Source: Planctomycetales bacterium 71-10
GTDB taxonomy: Bacteria > Planctomycetota > Planctomycetia > Isosphaerales > Isosphaeraceae
Assembly: GCA_001898385.1 (NCBI GenBank)
Contig: MKTT01000094.1
Location: 1-64,000, forward strand
Length of the DNA stretch: 64,000 nucleotides
Direction: 5' to 3'
Positions 24,832-34,790 of the stretch are shown here, piece by piece. Both the position numbers and the translations under genes were made by a program. The notes under the pieces were generated by a model that saw nothing but the letters and a program-made list of their open reading frames with translations, did not search any database and had not been told where the DNA came from. How positions within the stretch are numbered: position 1 is the first letter of the stretch; each line of letters opens with the position of its first letter.

Positions 24832-24839
24832 CCCGCGCC

Positions 24840-25604
24840 TCACGACGGCCGCGGCAGGAACTCCCGCGCCCACGCCTCGTCCTCGGGCGACAGCGGCGGG
24901 TCGGGCGGCCCCTCATAGATGCGGAACTGGTAGGCCGCGTCGTCGTAAGCTTCGTCCAGGGCGGCCTTCAGGTCCAGCCTCGCGTCCGCGTCCGGCTCGC
25001 GCAAGGGCACGGGGATGACGGGCAGCGGGTCGCGCAGGCCGATCGGCCAGAAATCGACCTCGGGCCCGCGTTCCGTCCGGCCGACCAGCACCGAATAGGC
25101 GCAAGGGGGGCGGCCCAACACCGGCATCGGCGGCTCCCCTCGGAGGAGGTCGATCTCCACGAGGTTGACGCCGCCGGCCCGGATCGCCGCCCGCTTGTTG
25201 AGGTAGCTCGTCCGGTTGTCGCCCCGGCGCTTGTTCGTCGGGCTCAGCAATTCCAGGACGGTAATCAGCTCCTCGCTCCGGCCGTCCACGATCTCAAGGT
25301 AGGGGAGCCGTTCGACGTCCTCGTCGGGGAGCCGGAGCCGGACCGGGGCGGCGATCTCGACGGCCGTGGGACGGACGCTCGTCTCGTCTCCCCGATAGGT
25401 CACGCCCAGGTCGGGCCGGAAACGCCCCCGGGCCTCCACCCCTTCCTCGTGGATGTAGACGTTCTCATCGATCTTGACGGCGTACCGCGGCGAGACCTGT
25501 CGGACGAGTTGGCGGCGCAGCAGCGGTAGGTACGCCGAATGGAAGTCGTGCCAAACGTCGGGGCGTTCCAGCCACGGGTTCATTCCGGGGAACGGCGAGG
25601 GCAT
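24840..25604 (-). CDS. DUF4058 family protein
   Basis: A 254-residue protein whose start, MPSPFPGMNPWLERPDVWHD, is diagnostic of DUF4058. The rest (FRPDLGVTYRG, ELLSPTNKRRG, LVEIDLLRGE) fits the conserved core, which has a PD-(D/E)xK-like strand pattern with D and E-x-x-S-P-x-N-K. The biochemical role is unknown. The ATG at 25604 matches the family start exactly, so the 22 residues upstream in frame are excluded. Members are often present in many copies in cyanobacterial and planctomycete genomes, suggesting spread by transfer. The gene converges with the DAC-like gene 9 bases away. Confidence 0.9.
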   Translation of the reverse strand: MPSPFPGMNPWLERPDVWHDFHSAYLPLLRRQLVRQVSPRYAVKIDENVYIHEEGVEARGRFRPDLGVTYRGDETSVRPTAVEIAAPVRLRLPDEDVERLPYLEIVDGRSEELITVLELLSPTNKRRGDNRTSYLNKRAAIRAGGVNLVEIDLLRGEPPMPVLGRPPCAYSVLVGRTERGPEVDFWPIGLRDPLPVIPVPLREPDADARLDLKAALDEAYDDAAYQFRIYEGPPDPPLSPEDEAWAREFLPRPS

Positions 25605-25697
25605 GGCGAAACTCCCGAAGGGCCCGGCGACGATCGACGGCCGGCGTCGCGTCGTGTTCGAGGATAGCACGGCGACGGCCCGGTCGTCTGCCTCGGC

Positions 25698-25961
25698 TCA
25701 GCCGCGGGGGGGGTAGGCGCCGCACGACTTGCGGACGACCAGGCGCGGGGTGAGCCGGATCGTCCGCGGCGGGAGTTGGGGTCGGCGATGCGGCCGCAAG
25801 GCGACGGCGGCGATCTCGCGACGGGGCTGGTGGATGCTCGTCGGCGGGGCCGAGAGGAGCGTCGCATAGCGGACGTCGTCGAAGCCCACCGGGCGGATGA
25901 AGCCCGGCGGGGCGGCCGGGCCCCGGGCCGCCACCGCCTCGGCCGCTCGCCCGAGCCCCCC
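25698..25961 (-). pseudogene. C-terminal remnant of a LacI/GalR-family regulator
   Basis: The minus frame reads, toward its stop at 25698, VGFDDVRYATLLSAP then TSIHQPRREIAAVAL and LPPRTIRLTPRLVVRKSCGA, which is the end of the sugar-binding domain of a LacI-type repressor. Upstream of VGFDD the reading degenerates (GPAAPPGFIRP in place of the usual ERGLxVPxDVSV), and between AVAL and LPPRT about five residues are missing. No DNA-binding domain is found in the 476-base gap 25605-26080. I treat it as a decayed gene. Confidence 0.7.
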
Positions 25962-26010
25962 CGGCCGAGACGCCCACTCGATACCGGGACGAGCCCTCTT
26001 TCGAAAAGGA

Positions 26011-26051
26011 CACGGCCGGCTGCGGGATGAACCGCAGTCGGCCGGGCCGTG
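26011..26051 (-). terminator. Rho-independent terminator of the Cys-rich gene
   Basis: A strong hairpin: CACGGCCGGCTGCGG (26011-26025) pairs with CCGCAGTCGGCCGGGCCGTG (26032-26051) around GATGAA. It lies 30 bases after the stop at 26081 on the minus strand and is followed on that strand by TCCTTTTC, a short T-rich run. Confidence 0.65.
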
Positions 26052-26080
26052 CGTCGGGCGATCGTTCGATCGCGCCTCGC

Positions 26081-26497
26081 TCAGTTCTGCGGGGCGGCCA
26101 GCGCCTGCGGGGCGGCCAGCGCCTGCGGGGCGGCGTAGACCTGCTGCGGGGCGGCGTAGACCGGGGCGGCCTCGTAGGCGACCGTCTCGGTGCAGACCGG
26201 GGCGGCCTTCTTGTGGCAGCCAAGGCCCTTGAACTTCGGCAGCGAGCAGTTCAGCTTCGGCAGGCTGCAGTGCAGCTTGGGAAGCGTCGGCATCTTGAAG
26301 CAGGACTTCTTGGGGGCGCAGGTCTCGACGACCGGGGCCGGGGCGCAGACCGGGGCCGGCTCGCAGACGACGGGGGCGGGGGCGCAGGCCGTGGTCGGGG
26401 CCGCGCAGGCCTTCTTGCCGTGACACGCCTGGGCGCTGCCGCCGAGGACGAAAGAAACCAGAGCGCCGAGGGCGAGGCCCAGCAGGTGCCGCTTCAT
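26081..26497 (-). CDS. Secreted Cys/Pro-rich repeat protein
   Basis: A 138-residue protein with a clear signal peptide (KRHLLGLALGALVSFVLGGS then AQA), a Cys-rich mid-region and tandem low-complexity repeats: CAPAPV/CEPAPV units, the repeat LPKLHCSLPKLNCSLPKF, then VYAAPQQVYAAPQ and ALAAPQALAAPQ. About a dozen Cys suggest disulfide or matrix cross-links after export. The first of two ATGs (26506) is only 0-1 bases from GGAG, so the second (26497), with a 9-base spacing, is preferred. Similar small Cys-rich exported proteins are common in planctomycetes, with unknown function. It has its own promoter candidate and terminator. Confidence 0.75.
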   Translation of the reverse strand: MKRHLLGLALGALVSFVLGGSAQACHGKKACAAPTTACAPAPVVCEPAPVCAPAPVVETCAPKKSCFKMPTLPKLHCSLPKLNCSLPKFKGLGCHKKAAPVCTETVAYEAAPVYAAPQQVYAAPQALAAPQALAAPQN

Positions 26498-26559
26498 CTT
26501 GCACATCTCCAGGGATTCACAGGGGGAGTATCGGTGGGATATCGAGTCGTACCGTTCAA

Positions 26560-26580
26560 CCCGGTGGAGGAACCACCGGG
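26560..26580 (-). promoter_or_regulatory. Leader hairpin upstream of the Cys-rich gene
   Basis: CCCGGTGG (26560-26567) and CCACCGGG (26573-26580) form a perfect 8-bp stem with a 5-base loop, 63 bases before the start at 26497. In the minus-strand RNA the loop reads UUCCU. It falls between the candidate promoter at 26618-26646 and the gene, so it is probably part of the 5' untranslated leader. No effect on expression is known. Confidence 0.3.
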
Positions 26581-26617
26581 AAGGACTTCGGTGGTGTCGC
26601 AGGGGTGTCTGAGACGT

Positions 26618-26646
26618 AGGGTACATGATGAATCCCCGGATGCCAA
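26618..26646 (-). promoter_or_regulatory. Candidate promoter of the Cys-rich gene
   Basis: On the minus strand a TTGGCA -35 (26646-26641) is 17 bases from TACCCT (26623-26618). The -35 matches well; the -10 shares only T-A and the final T. It is the best fit in the 369-base gap between this gene and the divergent gene at 26867, which otherwise holds no gene. Confidence 0.3.
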
Positions 26647-26866
26647 CCCCCCAGGTCCACGTTCCCGGAAAAGTCCGGCTAAACCGCGTCAAATCCAGCA
26701 AAGCTCACATATCCGGCAATCCGATCCAACTCCCCATCCCCCGGATCTTCCGACGTCATCGGCCCCAACTCGCGAAAAAACGCTGAAGTTTGGACCGCCC
26801 CGGCCTCGCGATTTATGATGGCCGCCTCGCCTCCCTCCCCGTGCGACCCCCCCGAGGGCCCTCCCC

Positions 26867-28351
26867 ATGACACGCCTCGCGACGCTCGCGATCGCCGCGG
26901 CCCTGGCCTCCGCGCCCGCCTCGTCCTCCGCCGCGGACGATCCCGCCCCCGCCCGGGTTACGGTCCGGCCGGCCGACGACGGCCGGGCGCTGGTCAACCC
27001 GGACATGGGGTGGACGCTCCATTTCTACTCCAACATCATCGCCAACTACGGGTCGAAGCTCGAAGCGTCGGACACGCTCGACGACTTCCCCGGCCTCTCC
27101 ACGGTCTACCTGCGGGTCCCCTGGTCGTTCCTGGAGCCGGAGGAGGGGCGGTTCAACTGGTCGCTGTTCGACACCCCCGCCCGGCGGTTCGGGGCGAAGG
27201 GGCATAAGATCGCGATCCGGGTGACGTCCACCGAGAGTTGGATGCGCGACGCGACGCCGCGCTGGGTGCAGGAGGCCGGCGCGAAGGGGGTGAACTTCAA
27301 GTTCGGCGACGGCCCCGCGCCGGACGGGCCGTTGTGGGAGCCGGACTACCGGGACCCGGTGTTCCTCGCGAAGCTCGACGCCTTCCTGGCCGCGATGGCC
27401 CGGCGCTACGACGGCAACCCGGACGTGGCGTTCGTCGACGTCGGATCGTTCGGCATGTGGGGGGAGGGTCACACCGGCTTCGGCGCCCAGCTCGACGACG
27501 CGGCGACCCTGGCGGCGGTCAAGGTCCACGTCGACCTCTACGCGGAGCACTTCAAGCATACGTTGCTGGCGATCAGCGACGACGTCGCCGGCCCGACCCG
27601 CCCCGGCGCGCGCCAGCCGGCCACCGACTACGCGCTCTCGAAGGGGGTCACGCTCCGCGACGACAGCATCCTGGTCCAGCCGCCGCCGGACTCCTGGTAT
27701 CACGCCGAGATGGCCGCGGCCTTCTGGCCGAAGCTCCCCGTCGTGCTGGAGCACGAGCACTACGGCTCCTCCAGGATCCGCAAGGCGTGGAGCGGCGACC
27801 TGCTCATGAAGTCGGTGGAGGATTATCACGCGAGCTACATGTCGATCCACTGGTGGCCGCGGGTCGAGCTGGAGGAGAACCGCGCGGCCATCGACCGGAT
27901 CAACCGCCGCCTGGGCTACCGGCTCCAGCTCCGCGAGGCGTCCTGGCCGCGCGAGGCGCCGCTGGGGGCCCCCTTCGCCTTCGAGGCGACCTGGGCGAAC
28001 GCGGGCGTCGCGCCCTGCTACCCGGGGGGCTTCGTCGCCCTGACGCTCAAGGACGAGAAGGGCGGCATCGTCTCGGTGAACGTCGACGAGGCGTTCGACG
28101 TCCGTTCCCTGGAGGTCGGCCCGCCCGACGCCGCGCCGACGCGATCGGTCCGCTCCGAGGTCACGGTCGCCCTACCCCACCGCGACCCGCTGGGCGTCTT
28201 CACCGTGCCGACGAAGCCCGGGGCCTACGACCTGTTCATCTCCGTCGGCCGCCGCGACGGGGCCCCCGTCCTGGCCCTCCCCCTGCCCGACGACGACGGC
28301 GCCCGCCGCTACAAGCTGGGGCGGATCACGCTGACCGAAGCGGCGCGATGA
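26867..28351 (+). CDS. Secreted DUF4832-type protein with glycosidase-like barrel
   Basis: This 494-residue protein has a signal peptide (LATLAIAAALASAPASSSAA). A probable TIM barrel follows, of the type seen in beta-galactosidase-like glycoside hydrolases (NPDMGWTLHFYSN, LRVPWSFLEPEEGRFNWSLF, SFGMWGEGHTG with a candidate catalytic Glu, and VLEHEHYGSS). The C-terminal beta domain includes EATWANAGVAPCYPGGFVAL, typical of DUF4832. It probably acts on an extracellular or periplasmic polysaccharide; the substrate cannot be read from sequence. The start ATG has only a weak site. Together with the fucosidase and sialidase-like genes it fits a polysaccharide-degrading lifestyle. Confidence 0.75.
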   Translation: MTRLATLAIAAALASAPASSSAADDPAPARVTVRPADDGRALVNPDMGWTLHFYSNIIANYGSKLEASDTLDDFPGLSTVYLRVPWSFLEPEEGRFNWSLFDTPARRFGAKGHKIAIRVTSTESWMRDATPRWVQEAGAKGVNFKFGDGPAPDGPLWEPDYRDPVFLAKLDAFLAAMARRYDGNPDVAFVDVGSFGMWGEGHTGFGAQLDDAATLAAVKVHVDLYAEHFKHTLLAISDDVAGPTRPGARQPATDYALSKGVTLRDDSILVQPPPDSWYHAEMAAAFWPKLPVVLEHEHYGSSRIRKAWSGDLLMKSVEDYHASYMSIHWWPRVELEENRAAIDRINRRLGYRLQLREASWPREAPLGAPFAFEATWANAGVAPCYPGGFVALTLKDEKGGIVSVNVDEAFDVRSLEVGPPDAAPTRSVRSEVTVALPHRDPLGVFTVPTKPGAYDLFISVGRRDGAPVLALPLPDDDGARRYKLGRITLTEAAR

Positions 28352-28573
28352 TGGGTTCGTCCGCGGCGAAAGCGGGAAGCCGTCCGCGCGTTCCGGCCGA
28401 AGTAAACCATTCTCCAAAAACAACCTACAACACGTAAACCGCCCCCGGAATTTGGCTCCGTTCGTCGGACTCGTCATGAGTTTTCGGCAGCCCCGGCTCC
28501 CTACGCCGAGGCCCCCTCCCCCGCCAAGTAGAGACATTTACACATCTAATTAGCCTAGAATTTCGAGGCTGAA

Positions 28574-28613
28574 GGGGACCTAAAGTCCCCTCTCCCGGCG
28601 GGAGAGGGGACTT
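28574..28613. repeat. Perfect palindrome with a competing hairpin (type B)
   Basis: The 594-base gap 28352-28945 lies between convergent genes and has no coding signal. It contains a 31-bp near-perfect palindrome at 28583-28613, with 14-bp arms AAGTCCCCTCTCCC and GGGAGAGGGGACTT around GGC. Its left arm can instead pair with GGGGAC at 28574-28579 through GTCCCC at 28585-28590. The arm sequence matches the type B repeats at 11.6 and 31.2 kb. A bidirectional terminator role is inferred from its position. Confidence 0.75.
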
Positions 28614-28945
28614 CGATCATCCTCACATCCCGCCAGATTTCAGGTCGAAAATCTGTAGCCATGTCCACGAGGGGGGGGCCATCCTCGCGCCCGAGTGATT
28701 ATGTAAGCCATGCCGAACCGCGTCGCCCTCCGGGCCGCCCCATCCCGACGGGGGCGGAGCTTCCGATCGCCCCGCGTCCGCCCTCGATCCGTCCGGGTTG
28801 TCAAGGAGCCGGCCGGGCTTGCGACCCGTCCACGTGGGACGATCCGCGGTCGGGACGGCCGGATTTCATCTTTCCGCGAGGAATTCGAAACGACGCCGCC
28901 CCGCCGGTCGCGAGGATGGGCGGGGCGGCGGGGATTTCGCAAAAC

Positions 28946-30259
<1,314 letters not shown>

Positions 30260-30469
30260 AGAGACTCCGTCCAGGTTCCCTGGATCTTCAAAAAAGGCGT
30301 TCGATGGGTGGGAGGGGGCCCGGGGGAGCCGGGGAGCCCCTCGCGGCGAGCCGATGCGCCCGCGGGCCGGCCCCGTCGGGCCGGGCGACCTCCCCCGGGG
30401 GAGCGGGGGGGCCCGTCCCCTCCACGTTAACCCCGGGATTGAAGGACGACAATATTGGACTCCGCGCCG

Positions 30470-31102
30470 TCAGGGCCCGGCGAGGGTCAGGCGGAATCGG
30501 GCGTCGGCGGCCGGGGCCAGGGCGTCGAGCCAGCCGGCGGCCATCTTCGCCAGGCGGTCGACCGTATCCTTGCCCGAGCCCCTGGCGACGGCGGCGACGC
30601 GGCCGTGGGGATCGACCAGGAAGTGCCACGGCCCGCCCGAAGGCTCCACCCCGAACGAGCGGGGGGCGTCGGCCCCGGCCAGGTAGAGCGGCAGCTTCCC
30701 CCGGTACGGCTCCAGCGACGCGCGGGCGAGCTCGGGGCCGAGGCCGTCGGCCGCCGCGACGGCCATGCCGAAGCGGGGGTCGTCCTTCAGCCGCCCCCAC
30801 GCCGACGCCAGCTCGGGGAGGACCGGGGCCGCCTCGGCCGGCTCGGCGGGGAGGAAGACGAGCCAGAGGATCCGCCCCTCCATCCCCAGCAGCAGCCGCG
30901 AGCCGTCGTCGTGCAGGCCGGCGAGCCGGGTGGGGGGCATCGGCTCGCCCACCCGGACGGGCCTGGCGAACAGCCCCGGCCCGAACCGCAGCCACGCCGC
31001 CCCCGCCAGCAGGGCCAGCGCCACGGCGGCCAGGGCCAGGTTGAAGCGGTCGGGCGCGCGGGGCGCGTCGTCGTCCGTCCAGGCCGCGGGTTCGGTCGTC
31101 AT
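30470..31102 (-). CDS. Membrane-anchored redoxin-fold protein lacking the active-site Cys pair
   Basis: A 210-residue protein with one N-terminal membrane segment (LALAAVALALLAGAAWL), then an AhpC/TlpA-like thioredoxin fold: VGEPMPPTRLAGLHDDGSRL, WLVFLPAEPAEAAPVLPEL and HFLVDPHGRVAAVARG. In TlpA/ResA proteins the loop after the first strand contains WCxxC; here it is LPAEPAEAAP with no Cys, so redox catalysis is unlikely. It may be structural or bind another partner. GGGGAG precedes the ATG. The divergent/convergent context gives no pathway. Confidence 0.65.
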   Translation of the reverse strand: MTTEPAAWTDDDAPRAPDRFNLALAAVALALLAGAAWLRFGPGLFARPVRVGEPMPPTRLAGLHDDGSRLLLGMEGRILWLVFLPAEPAEAAPVLPELASAWGRLKDDPRFGMAVAAADGLGPELARASLEPYRGKLPLYLAGADAPRSFGVEPSGGPWHFLVDPHGRVAAVARGSGKDTVDRLAKMAAGWLDALAPAADARFRLTLAGP

Positions 31103-31236
31103 GGACGGGCTCCCCTGGAATCGCGAGGTCCGGCCGCCGCGGCACGAGCACGAACGAGCCGATGCCGATCATCCTTCTCCCACGAGGGGAGGAGGCGCCA
31201 ATCCCGTTTGGCGCGAGATTTCGAGCGATCCTTGGC

Positions 31237-31502
31237 GTCCCCTCTCCCGCCGGGAGAGGGCGGCCGCGCAGCGGCGGATGAGGGTCGTCGCAGCGCGGAG
31301 GGCATGCCGGGCATGCGGGCGCCGGGAGCGCCATGGCGGCGTCGAAGGGTGGTCCGGGCGGTCCGCCCGGACGTCCCCATGCGAAAGCCTTCGACGTCCG
31401 GGCGGACCGCCCGGACCACCCCCAGCCCTCCTACGCTCCATCCGAACTCCGGCGACCCTCACCCGGCCCTTCGGGCCACCCTCTCCCGGCGGGAGAGGGG
31501 AC
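31237..31502. repeat. Nested palindromic repeat: type B arms around a type C core
   Basis: The 544-base gap 31103-31646 holds no gene. Type B arms lie in inverse orientation at 31237-31290 and 31449-31502 (GTCCCCTCTCCCGCCGGGAG and its inverse). Between them is type C: a GGGTGGTCCGGGCGGTCCGC left half (31347-31376) and its inverse (31393-31421), the same unit as at 43541-43615. A further degenerate type B half lies at about 31570-31595. The same B arms surround a different core at 11.6 kb, so B and the cores seem to move or expand independently. Confidence 0.8.
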
Positions 31503-31646
31503 GTCTGCGCCGGGCCGGCCATGGCCTATCTTGCCCAAAATCCGGGTCGAAAAGTTGTGTCCACATCTCTGCCCGGTGGGAGAGGGGACTTCATGCCGGC
31601 TTCCTCCGCCTTCCTATGCTAGTCGCGCCGAACAAGACTTAACTCG

Positions 31647-33002
31647 TCAGTCCCGTGGCATCGGGACGGGGACGTCCACCGCGATGATCGTATCGTAGGG
31701 GGCGCGGGCGTCGTCGGGAATGGTCAATTTGACGCCCTCGGGGACGATCTCCTTCTTCAGGGGGGTCGTGCCGCCGAGCGGGAGGGCGACGGCCTCGGCC
31801 AGGGCCTCGGGGAGGACGACCTCCTTCGCGTCGGGCTTGAGGACGTGCAGGTAGATCGTCGGGGCCCGGCCGCCGGACGTCCCGCGCGACGTGGTCACGC
31901 CCCAGGGCTGGGGGGGGATCGGGCCCTTGCGCGTGCCGTAGACGGCCTTGCCGTTGGCCTCGAGCCAGCGGCCGAGGGCGAGCAGGCGCTCGGCCGCCTC
32001 CGGGGGGATCGTGCCGTCGGGCTTCGGGCCGACGTTCAGGAGCAGGTTCGCCCCCCGCCCGGCCGCGCCGACGAGGGCGTGGACCAGCTCCTCGGGCGAC
32101 TTGTAGGCGCGGTCGCCGGAGTCGTAGCCCCAGGAGCGGTTCATGGTGAGGCAGGTTTCGAGCGGCAGGGCGGCCGTCGCCTCGGCCTTGTTGAAGCCGG
32201 CGGAGTTCTCGCCGGGGAGGTCCTGTTCGAACATCTGGAAGTCCTCGCCCGGGAACGGGGCGACGTGGTGGTTGTTCCCCGCCAGCGCGCCGGGCTGGAG
32301 TTCGTGGATGAGCCTGTAGGTCCCCTCCAGGTCCCAGGCGGCGTCGGGGGCGTCCCACCAGCCGTCGAACCAGATCCCGCCGATCTCGCCGTAGTTGGTG
32401 CAGAGTTCGCGGACCTGGCCCTGATAGTAGGCGACGTACCTGGACCAGTCCCCCCCGGGCTCGCGGCCGGCGGAACGGCCGGTCTTGCCCAGGGGGAAGT
32501 AGTCGGGATGATGCCAGTCCAGGAGCGAGTAGTAGAAGAACAGCTTGATGCGATTCTTGCGGCAGGCGTCGGCGAGGGCGCGCAGGGGGTCCTTCGCGTA
32601 GGGCGTGGCGTCGACGACGTCGTAGTCGGTCAGCTTGCTGTCGAACATGGCGAAGCCGTCGTGGTGCTTGGCCGTGACGGTGACGTAGCGCACGCCGGCG
32701 GACCTGGCGAGCTTGGCCCACTCCTCGGCGTCGAACTTCGTCGGGTTGAACTGGGGCGGGAGCTTGCGGTACTCGGCGACGGGGATCTTGTCGTTGTTCA
32801 TGACCCACTCGCCCTTGCCCAGCAGCGAGTAGACGCCCCAGTGGACGAAGAGGCCGAATTTGGCGTCCTCGAACGCGCGGCGGGCGGCGGCGTTCGGGGA
32901 CTCGGGCGCGGGGGCGTCCTGGCCCCGGGCGGCCCCGGCGACGGTCGTCGCGACGATCGCGGCCAGCAGGGCGCCGGCGGCGAGCCGATCTCGCGTGCTC
33001 AT
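31647..33002 (-). CDS. Secreted alpha-L-fucosidase (GH29)
   Basis: The protein has 451 residues: a signal peptide (LAAGALLAAIVATTVAGAARG then QDA), then the GH29 barrel with KFGLFVHWGVYSLLGKGEW, VRYVTVTAKHHDGFAMFDS, the nucleophile motif GGIWFDGWWD (Asp near residue 213) and NLLLNVGPKPDGTIPPEA. These are hallmark retaining alpha-L-fucosidase motifs. A beta-sandwich C-terminus follows. It releases terminal alpha-L-fucose from glycans outside the cytoplasm, consistent with degradation of algal or host polysaccharides. The ATG at 33002 gives a proper signal peptide. Confidence 0.93.
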   Translation of the reverse strand: MSTRDRLAAGALLAAIVATTVAGAARGQDAPAPESPNAAARRAFEDAKFGLFVHWGVYSLLGKGEWVMNNDKIPVAEYRKLPPQFNPTKFDAEEWAKLARSAGVRYVTVTAKHHDGFAMFDSKLTDYDVVDATPYAKDPLRALADACRKNRIKLFFYYSLLDWHHPDYFPLGKTGRSAGREPGGDWSRYVAYYQGQVRELCTNYGEIGGIWFDGWWDAPDAAWDLEGTYRLIHELQPGALAGNNHHVAPFPGEDFQMFEQDLPGENSAGFNKAEATAALPLETCLTMNRSWGYDSGDRAYKSPEELVHALVGAAGRGANLLLNVGPKPDGTIPPEAAERLLALGRWLEANGKAVYGTRKGPIPPQPWGVTTSRGTSGGRAPTIYLHVLKPDAKEVVLPEALAEAVALPLGGTTPLKKEIVPEGVKLTIPDDARAPYDTIIAVDVPVPMPRD

Positions 33003-33234
33003 GATCCTCCTCCCGGAGCGGGCCCGCCCCGCGGGACGCCGCGGCGGCGGGGCCCGACGCGCGCCATGATAGCCGGCGCGACCGCGTCGGGGGCGGGAAA
33101 TGCGCCGGCCGGGGCGAATCCTCGTCCGGGCGCCGCCGATCCGTCGCTACTCTCCCATTGAGGGGATGGACGAGACGAGCGCGGGCCGGCCTTTTGGATG
33201 GCCCGCGGGACGACGGCGAGGGAGACGGCCGGAG

Positions 33235-34740
33235 ATGGCGACCGCGACGACTCCGAAGGGACAGGCCCCGGCGATCATCCCCCTGCTGACGGGCGAGCCG
33301 TCGGACGCCCCGGCGCCGGCCGCGCCCCGGCGACGCCCGTGGCGCAAGGCGGCGGCGACGGCGCTCGCGCTGGTCGCGGCGGGGGGCGCGGCGCTGGCGG
33401 AGAGGTCCGGGATCCTCCACGCCAAGGCGGCGCCCGTCACGCCGCTGTACCGCGCCGTCCGGACGCAGCTGCCGATCACCATCGACGCCCGCGGCAGCCT
33501 GGAGAGCGGCAAGAACCGCGAGGTGATCAACCGGGTCGAGGGCCAGAACACGATCCTGTTCATCGTCCCCGACGGCACCCTCGTCAAGAAGGGGGACCTC
33601 CTCTGCGAGCTGGACTCCTCCGCGATCCGCGACAAGCTGATCGCCGAGCGGATCACCATCCAGCAGGCCGCGGCCGAGGTCGACGCCGCCGTGAAGACCC
33701 GCGAGGTGGCCGAGTTCGCCCTCCGCGAGTATGAAGGCGGCACCTACCCCCAGGCCCGCCAGAACGCCGAGATCGCGCTGAAGACCGCCGAGACGAACCT
33801 GACCCAGGCCGCCGGCCGGTTCGAATGGTCGTCCCGGATGCACGCCCAGGGGTTCATCGCCAGGTCCCAGACCATCGCCGACCGCGACTCCAAGGCCAAC
33901 TGCGAGATCACCCTGGACCGCACCAAGGGCCAGATCCACGTCCTGGAGGATTACACCCGGCGCAAGAAGGTCATCGAGCTGACCGCCGCCGTGCAGAAGG
34001 CCCGCAGCGACGAGCTGTCCAAGCAGGCCAAGCTCGCCCTGGAGGAGACCAAGCGGAAGAAGTACGAGACGCTCGTCGAGCGCTGCAAGATGACCGCGCC
34101 GATCGACGGCCTGGTCGTCCACGCCAACGACGGCATGATGCGGCCGGGGGCGACCCAGGAGATCATCCAGGACGGGACCACGGTCCGCGAGAACCAGACC
34201 CTGCTGCGGATCCCGGACGTCTCCCAGATGCGGGTGAACGCCAAGCTGGACGAGTCGGTCGTGAGCCGGGCGGCCCCCGGCCAGAAGGCCCGGCTGCGGA
34301 TCGACGCCCTCCCCGGCGTGGTGCTGCAGGGCCGGGTGACGACCGTGCAGTCGATGTCCGACCCGGTCAACCGCGACTTCCCCGAGGCCCGCTTCTACAC
34401 CGCCATGATCGCCATCGACGGCGCGCCGACCTCGCTCCGGCCGGGCATGACGGCCAAGGTGGAGATCCTCGCCAGCGAGGCCGACGGCGTGCTCGCCGTC
34501 CCCATGAAGGCCGTCCTCCAGGCCCGCGGCGAGACCTTCGTCTACGTCGGCGGGGCCGGCGGCGCCATGCTCCGCCGCGGCGTCCGCCTCGGCGGCTGCA
34601 ACGACGAGCTGATCGAGATCGTCGAGGGCCTCGGCGAGGGGGAGGTCGTCTCCCTGAACCCCATGGCCGTCATGACCGAGGACGAGAAGCGCCAGGCCTT
34701 CTCCGCCCTCGACGCCCCCGCCGCCGACGACTGGCGCTGA
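33235..34740 (+). CDS. HlyD/RND-type periplasmic adaptor (membrane fusion protein)
   Basis: A protein of 501 residues with one N-terminal membrane anchor (KAAATALALVAAGGAALAE, about residues 33-52), a biotinyl-lipoyl-like half, a long helical hairpin (about 135-265, ALREYEGGTYPQARQNAEIALK...), then the lipoyl second half MTAPIDGLVVHANDG, a beta-barrel and the YVGG membrane-proximal domain. This is the adaptor of a tripartite efflux or ABC export system. No transporter or outer-membrane gene is next to it, so it acts with partners encoded elsewhere. The start at 33235 removes an Arg-rich upstream frame. GAGGGAG lies before the ATG. Confidence 0.88.
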   Translation: MATATTPKGQAPAIIPLLTGEPSDAPAPAAPRRRPWRKAAATALALVAAGGAALAERSGILHAKAAPVTPLYRAVRTQLPITIDARGSLESGKNREVINRVEGQNTILFIVPDGTLVKKGDLLCELDSSAIRDKLIAERITIQQAAAEVDAAVKTREVAEFALREYEGGTYPQARQNAEIALKTAETNLTQAAGRFEWSSRMHAQGFIARSQTIADRDSKANCEITLDRTKGQIHVLEDYTRRKKVIELTAAVQKARSDELSKQAKLALEETKRKKYETLVERCKMTAPIDGLVVHANDGMMRPGATQEIIQDGTTVRENQTLLRIPDVSQMRVNAKLDESVVSRAAPGQKARLRIDALPGVVLQGRVTTVQSMSDPVNRDFPEARFYTAMIAIDGAPTSLRPGMTAKVEILASEADGVLAVPMKAVLQARGETFVYVGGAGGAMLRRGVRLGGCNDELIEIVEGLGEGEVVSLNPMAVMTEDEKRQAFSALDAPAADDWR

Positions 34741-34790
34741 CCGCCCACCGCGGGGCCCCGGCGATCCCGAGGCCCGCGGTGCGGGCCCGC

